Assembly (NCBI GenBank): GCA_030533405.1
Contig: JAUNJF010000015.1
Span: forward strand, 1-64,000
Origin: Eubacteriales bacterium
GTDB lineage: Bacteria > Bacillota > Clostridia > Lachnospirales > Lachnospiraceae
DNA length: 64,000 nucleotides
Direction: 5' to 3'
This document shows positions 61,590 through 64,000 of the stretch, piece by piece; position 1 is the first letter of the stretch; each line of letters opens with the position of its first letter. A program made the translations under genes and the position numbers. The notes under the pieces were generated by a model that saw only the letters and a program-made list of their open reading frames with translations, was not told the origin of the DNA and did no database searches.

Positions 61590-64000
61590 TTACTGTTCCT
61601 CCTTTACACTGATTCTTGGTATACGATTGCTATATCCCATCTTTGTCTTATATCGCAGCATTAAGATATTTCCCTGGATATATTTTTCAAGGTCCTTTCC
61701 AGATAATGTATCACTATCTGTAAAGATTTGCTCATAATCTCCTATTTCCGCATTATACGCATAAACATCCGCAATATAATAGTCATTATCCACTAATCCT
61801 GCAGATGCTTTTTCATAATCTTCATGAACAAGTTCTTCTACGCCTCTCATATCCTCGAAGTTATAAGTGATCGTAGCAAAATCTCCATAAACATACGCCT
61901 CATCGCGATCATAATCTCCATCCACTGAAACAATTTCAGTCTTAATATCTGGATGATATCCAACAACATCCACATAATCACCAGTAAATTGCTGAAATAC
62001 AACTGCACCGCCATATTGTTTTACTTTATCATTCTTGAATATATTCGGCAAATAAGACCCAACATTACCCCAAATATATCCTTTTCCAAAGCTGGACTTA
62101 TCTATATACATCTGTTCCATTCCAGATGCAAGTGAATAATCACGATAATTTGTTTTTTCCAAATCACGGAAACAATCATATGCCTTTGCATCCACTAATT
62201 GCGCCTTATCCAGCGTAACGCTCTCTCCTTTTTTTAACTCTGGAATGATACAAAAACGATTGTCAAAATACACAACCACATTGGTTAAATCATATATTGT
62301 ATTATTGGTAAGTTGTCCATCAAAACCATCCGTATAGCATGTAATATTATGCTCCAACATTCCTATATCATTATTACTAACACGATTGAGTACAAAATTA
62401 CGCTCTTCAAAAGAAGCTGTATTATGCGTCATGAACTCGGTTCCCTCGTTGGTTTCCTTTATCATATAAGAATATGATTTTTCATCATTTACTTCTCTCA
62501 TAATACCCATAAAATTATAATTCGCATAACTATAACGCATTGAAATATCACGATACTCGTCTTCCAATGTAAATGAATAATCCTTTGCTTTTGGGCATGT
62601 TAAATTCACATATACTTTTTCTGATTGTATATCCTGTTCAAGAGAAAGCACCGCAAAAGAATTTACCATTGGCTTGCGCACTCTGTAAATGGAACTTAAA
62701 CCAAAAATAATTAGTGTAAATAGCAAAGACGTCACTGGTACTGCATACCAAATACATTCTCTCTTATTTAACTTCTTTAAAACCAAATACAACACAGGTC
62801 CCACAAAAATAATGTAACATAAAAAAACAAGACCAAAGAGCAATGCACTCGGTTTTGGCGAGTCATTCATTTTTTTTGCTATACTGTCCCCGCTATCATC
62901 ATAATATATACCTCTATAACCTCTCGTATCCTGTATATAAGTAGCATCTATAAATGCCTGCGCAATTTCGCTTTTTTGTGCATCACCAACAATCGGCTCC
63001 ATTGCAAAATCATACGCCAATACAATCACACGTCCATTACCGATTTTCTTCACATATGCAGTTTTTCCATCCGAAAATCCAGAAAGTTCTTCTGCTCCAG
63101 GCATCTCGAACTCCACTACATCCACAGCATCAACAACAATCTGGGCAGCATCCTCTTTCTCTGTATCCACTTCAGTTGCCATGCTTCCCGTAAGCTGTTC
63201 CTCACTTAAAGAAAATGCAACTTTTTTCTTTTTTAATTCCTGAACCGATCCACTTAAGAAATCATCCGAAAAACACTGCAATACGTTTTTGGCATTCGCA
63301 CCTAATGGTAAAACAAGCGTACCACCATCTGTAACCCACTGTTTTAATACATCATATTGTTGTTGTGTCAACTTTCCAGTATCATAATTATCAATTATGA
63401 TATATTTCAATGCTTTAATCACACTTGCTTTTTTCGGGAAATCCGTATCTTTCAACTCCAAAATACTCGTTGACGTTTCATCCGTACTTTTTCCCACTCT
63501 CAAGCCATCAAAATATGTCAATCCACCAAAATCATCACTTAATATTGCGATATAACCACATTCACCAGCCCATTTTGTGTAAACCATATCGCTTTCAGAA
63601 TAAATCAATTCCTCATTCTCATCTAACAGATCAATAAAATAAGAAGTTTCACCCTCTGCATTATCTAAAACAAAGGTAAATGTCTTTTCTGTATCCTTTG
63701 CAATGGAAATATCTTTACCAATCGCACCTCTTTGACCATTGTAAGTGCCAAGCGACATCAAACGCAAAGAACCTGAAAAATCCTTCTTACCCTTCAATGT
63801 AACTTGAACCTGCAACGGATTGTCCTCAAACGCAATGCCACCAATACCATATTGAATCTCCAATGTAATATCTTTATTTGCCTTACGAATGGTTCGACTT
63901 ACATTCCCATCCATAAATGCCTGTGCTGTTGCCTGCGCTGTTTCCTGCACGGTCGTTGCATGTACTCCCATCGCACTTTCCATAACACCTACCAGTACAA
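61590..64000 (-). CDS. Membrane protein with glutamine-amidotransferase-like domain, N-terminus outside the window
   Basis: At least 803 residues. The frame stays open to the edge, and the codons before the first ATG (63983) encode VLVGV, which looks like the end of a signal segment. So the true start lies beyond 64000. After a beta-rich extracellular domain comes a flavodoxin/amidotransferase-like region (KYIIIDNYDTGKLTQQQYDV, then VTDGGTLVLPLG, about 190-240). Two membrane helices lie at about 378-400 and 408-432. A second extracellular domain of about 340 residues ends the protein. No catalytic Cys-His-Glu triad is evident. Same family organisation as membrane partners of GldA/GldF-like exporters; function unknown. 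Confidence 0.8.
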   Translation of the reverse strand, partial: VLVGVMESAMGVHATTVQETAQATAQAFMDGNVSRTIRKANKDITLEIQYGIGGIAFEDNPLQVQVTLKGKKDFSGSLRLMSLGTYNGQRGAIGKDISIAKDTEKTFTFVLDNAEGETSYFIDLLDENEELIYSESDMVYTKWAGECGYIAILSDDFGGLTYFDGLRVGKSTDETSTSILELKDTDFPKKASVIKALKYIIIDNYDTGKLTQQQYDVLKQWVTDGGTLVLPLGANAKNVLQCFSDDFLSGSVQELKKKKVAFSLSEEQLTGSMATEVDTEKEDAAQIVVDAVDVVEFEMPGAEELSGFSDGKTAYVKKIGNGRVIVLAYDFAMEPIVGDAQKSEIAQAFIDATYIQDTRGYRGIYYDDSGDSIAKKMNDSPKPSALLFGLVFLCYIIFVGPVLYLVLKKLNKRECIWYAVPVTSLLFTLIIFGLSSIYRVRKPMVNSFAVLSLEQDIQSEKVYVNLTCPKAKDYSFTLEDEYRDISMRYSYANYNFMGIMREVNDEKSYSYMIKETNEGTEFMTHNTASFEERNFVLNRVSNNDIGMLEHNITCYTDGFDGQLTNNTIYDLTNVVVYFDNRFCIIPELKKGESVTLDKAQLVDAKAYDCFRDLEKTNYRDYSLASGMEQMYIDKSSFGKGYIWGNVGSYLPNIFKNDKVKQYGGAVVFQQFTGDYVDVVGYHPDIKTEIVSVDGDYDRDEAYVYGDFATITYNFEDMRGVEELVHEDYEKASAGLVDNDYYIADVYAYNAEIGDYEQIFTDSDTLSGKDLEKYIQGNILMLRYKTKMGYSNRIPRISVKEEQ

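Overview
The window is AT-rich DNA from a spore-forming, anaerobic-type Firmicute, most likely a clostridium of the Lachnospiraceae type. The evidence is the spoIIAA-spoIIAB-sigF operon facing spoVA genes, AddAB, type III glutamine synthetase, a CBS/DRTGG family II pyrophosphatase, an agr-type peptide signalling locus, a flagellin lysine methylase homologue and many TTG/GTG starts behind AGGAGG-like sites. I cannot name the genus. No rRNA, tRNA, CRISPR array or prophage was seen.

Left part (1-13 kb) is accessory in character and almost all on the minus strand. It holds a membrane-anchored gene cut by the edge, a secreted C-type lectin gene broken by one in-frame stop, and an agr module in which an XRE regulator, agrA and agrC form one unit and a small agrD overlaps agrB. 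After that come a HigB/HigA-ImmA toxin-antitoxin operon with a third 51-codon gene and a clear promoter/operator, and two secreted proteins, one with leucine-rich repeats and a transglutaminase-like core. A 68-bp direct repeat containing a terminator brackets the agr plus toxin-antitoxin block (2513-2580 and 8057-8125). A tandem-hairpin repeat occurs at 6203 and 12858.

Middle part (13-35 kb) is housekeeping and sporulation. It contains a FliB-like methylase, proB, a DHH phosphoesterase, spoVAA-AB-AC facing sigF-spoIIAB-spoIIAA, a TPR protein, a 49-codon gene, folC, addA, addB, a GlmU-like beta-helix protein, topB and eno. Three copies of a long palindromic, MITE-like element (two full-length of about 211 bp, one internally deleted) sit between these genes. 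They supply the end of one reading frame and a false upstream extension to another.

Right part (35-64 kb) starts with an unusual cytoplasmic BMP-domain protein and its phosphoesterase partner, then an ECF sigma/anti-sigma operon. glnN follows, behind a leader that carries an intrinsic terminator and a competing hexaloop hairpin of ANTAR type. Next come a vitamin B6 salvage group (ECF-transporter S component, aminotransferase, divergent pyridoxal kinase), a sporulation-type deacetylase, a lipoprotein, the pyrophosphatase and a D-2-hydroxyacid dehydrogenase. The last block is a 13-kb minus-strand operon of a membrane glutamine-amidotransferase-like protein, an ABC exporter pair, a coiled-coil protein, MoxR ATPase, DUF58 protein, a giant triple-VWA membrane protein and a YkgJ-type cysteine-cluster protein. 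The least ordinary parts are the agr/lectin/toxin-antitoxin block, the palindromic element family, the glnN leader and the triple-VWA operon.
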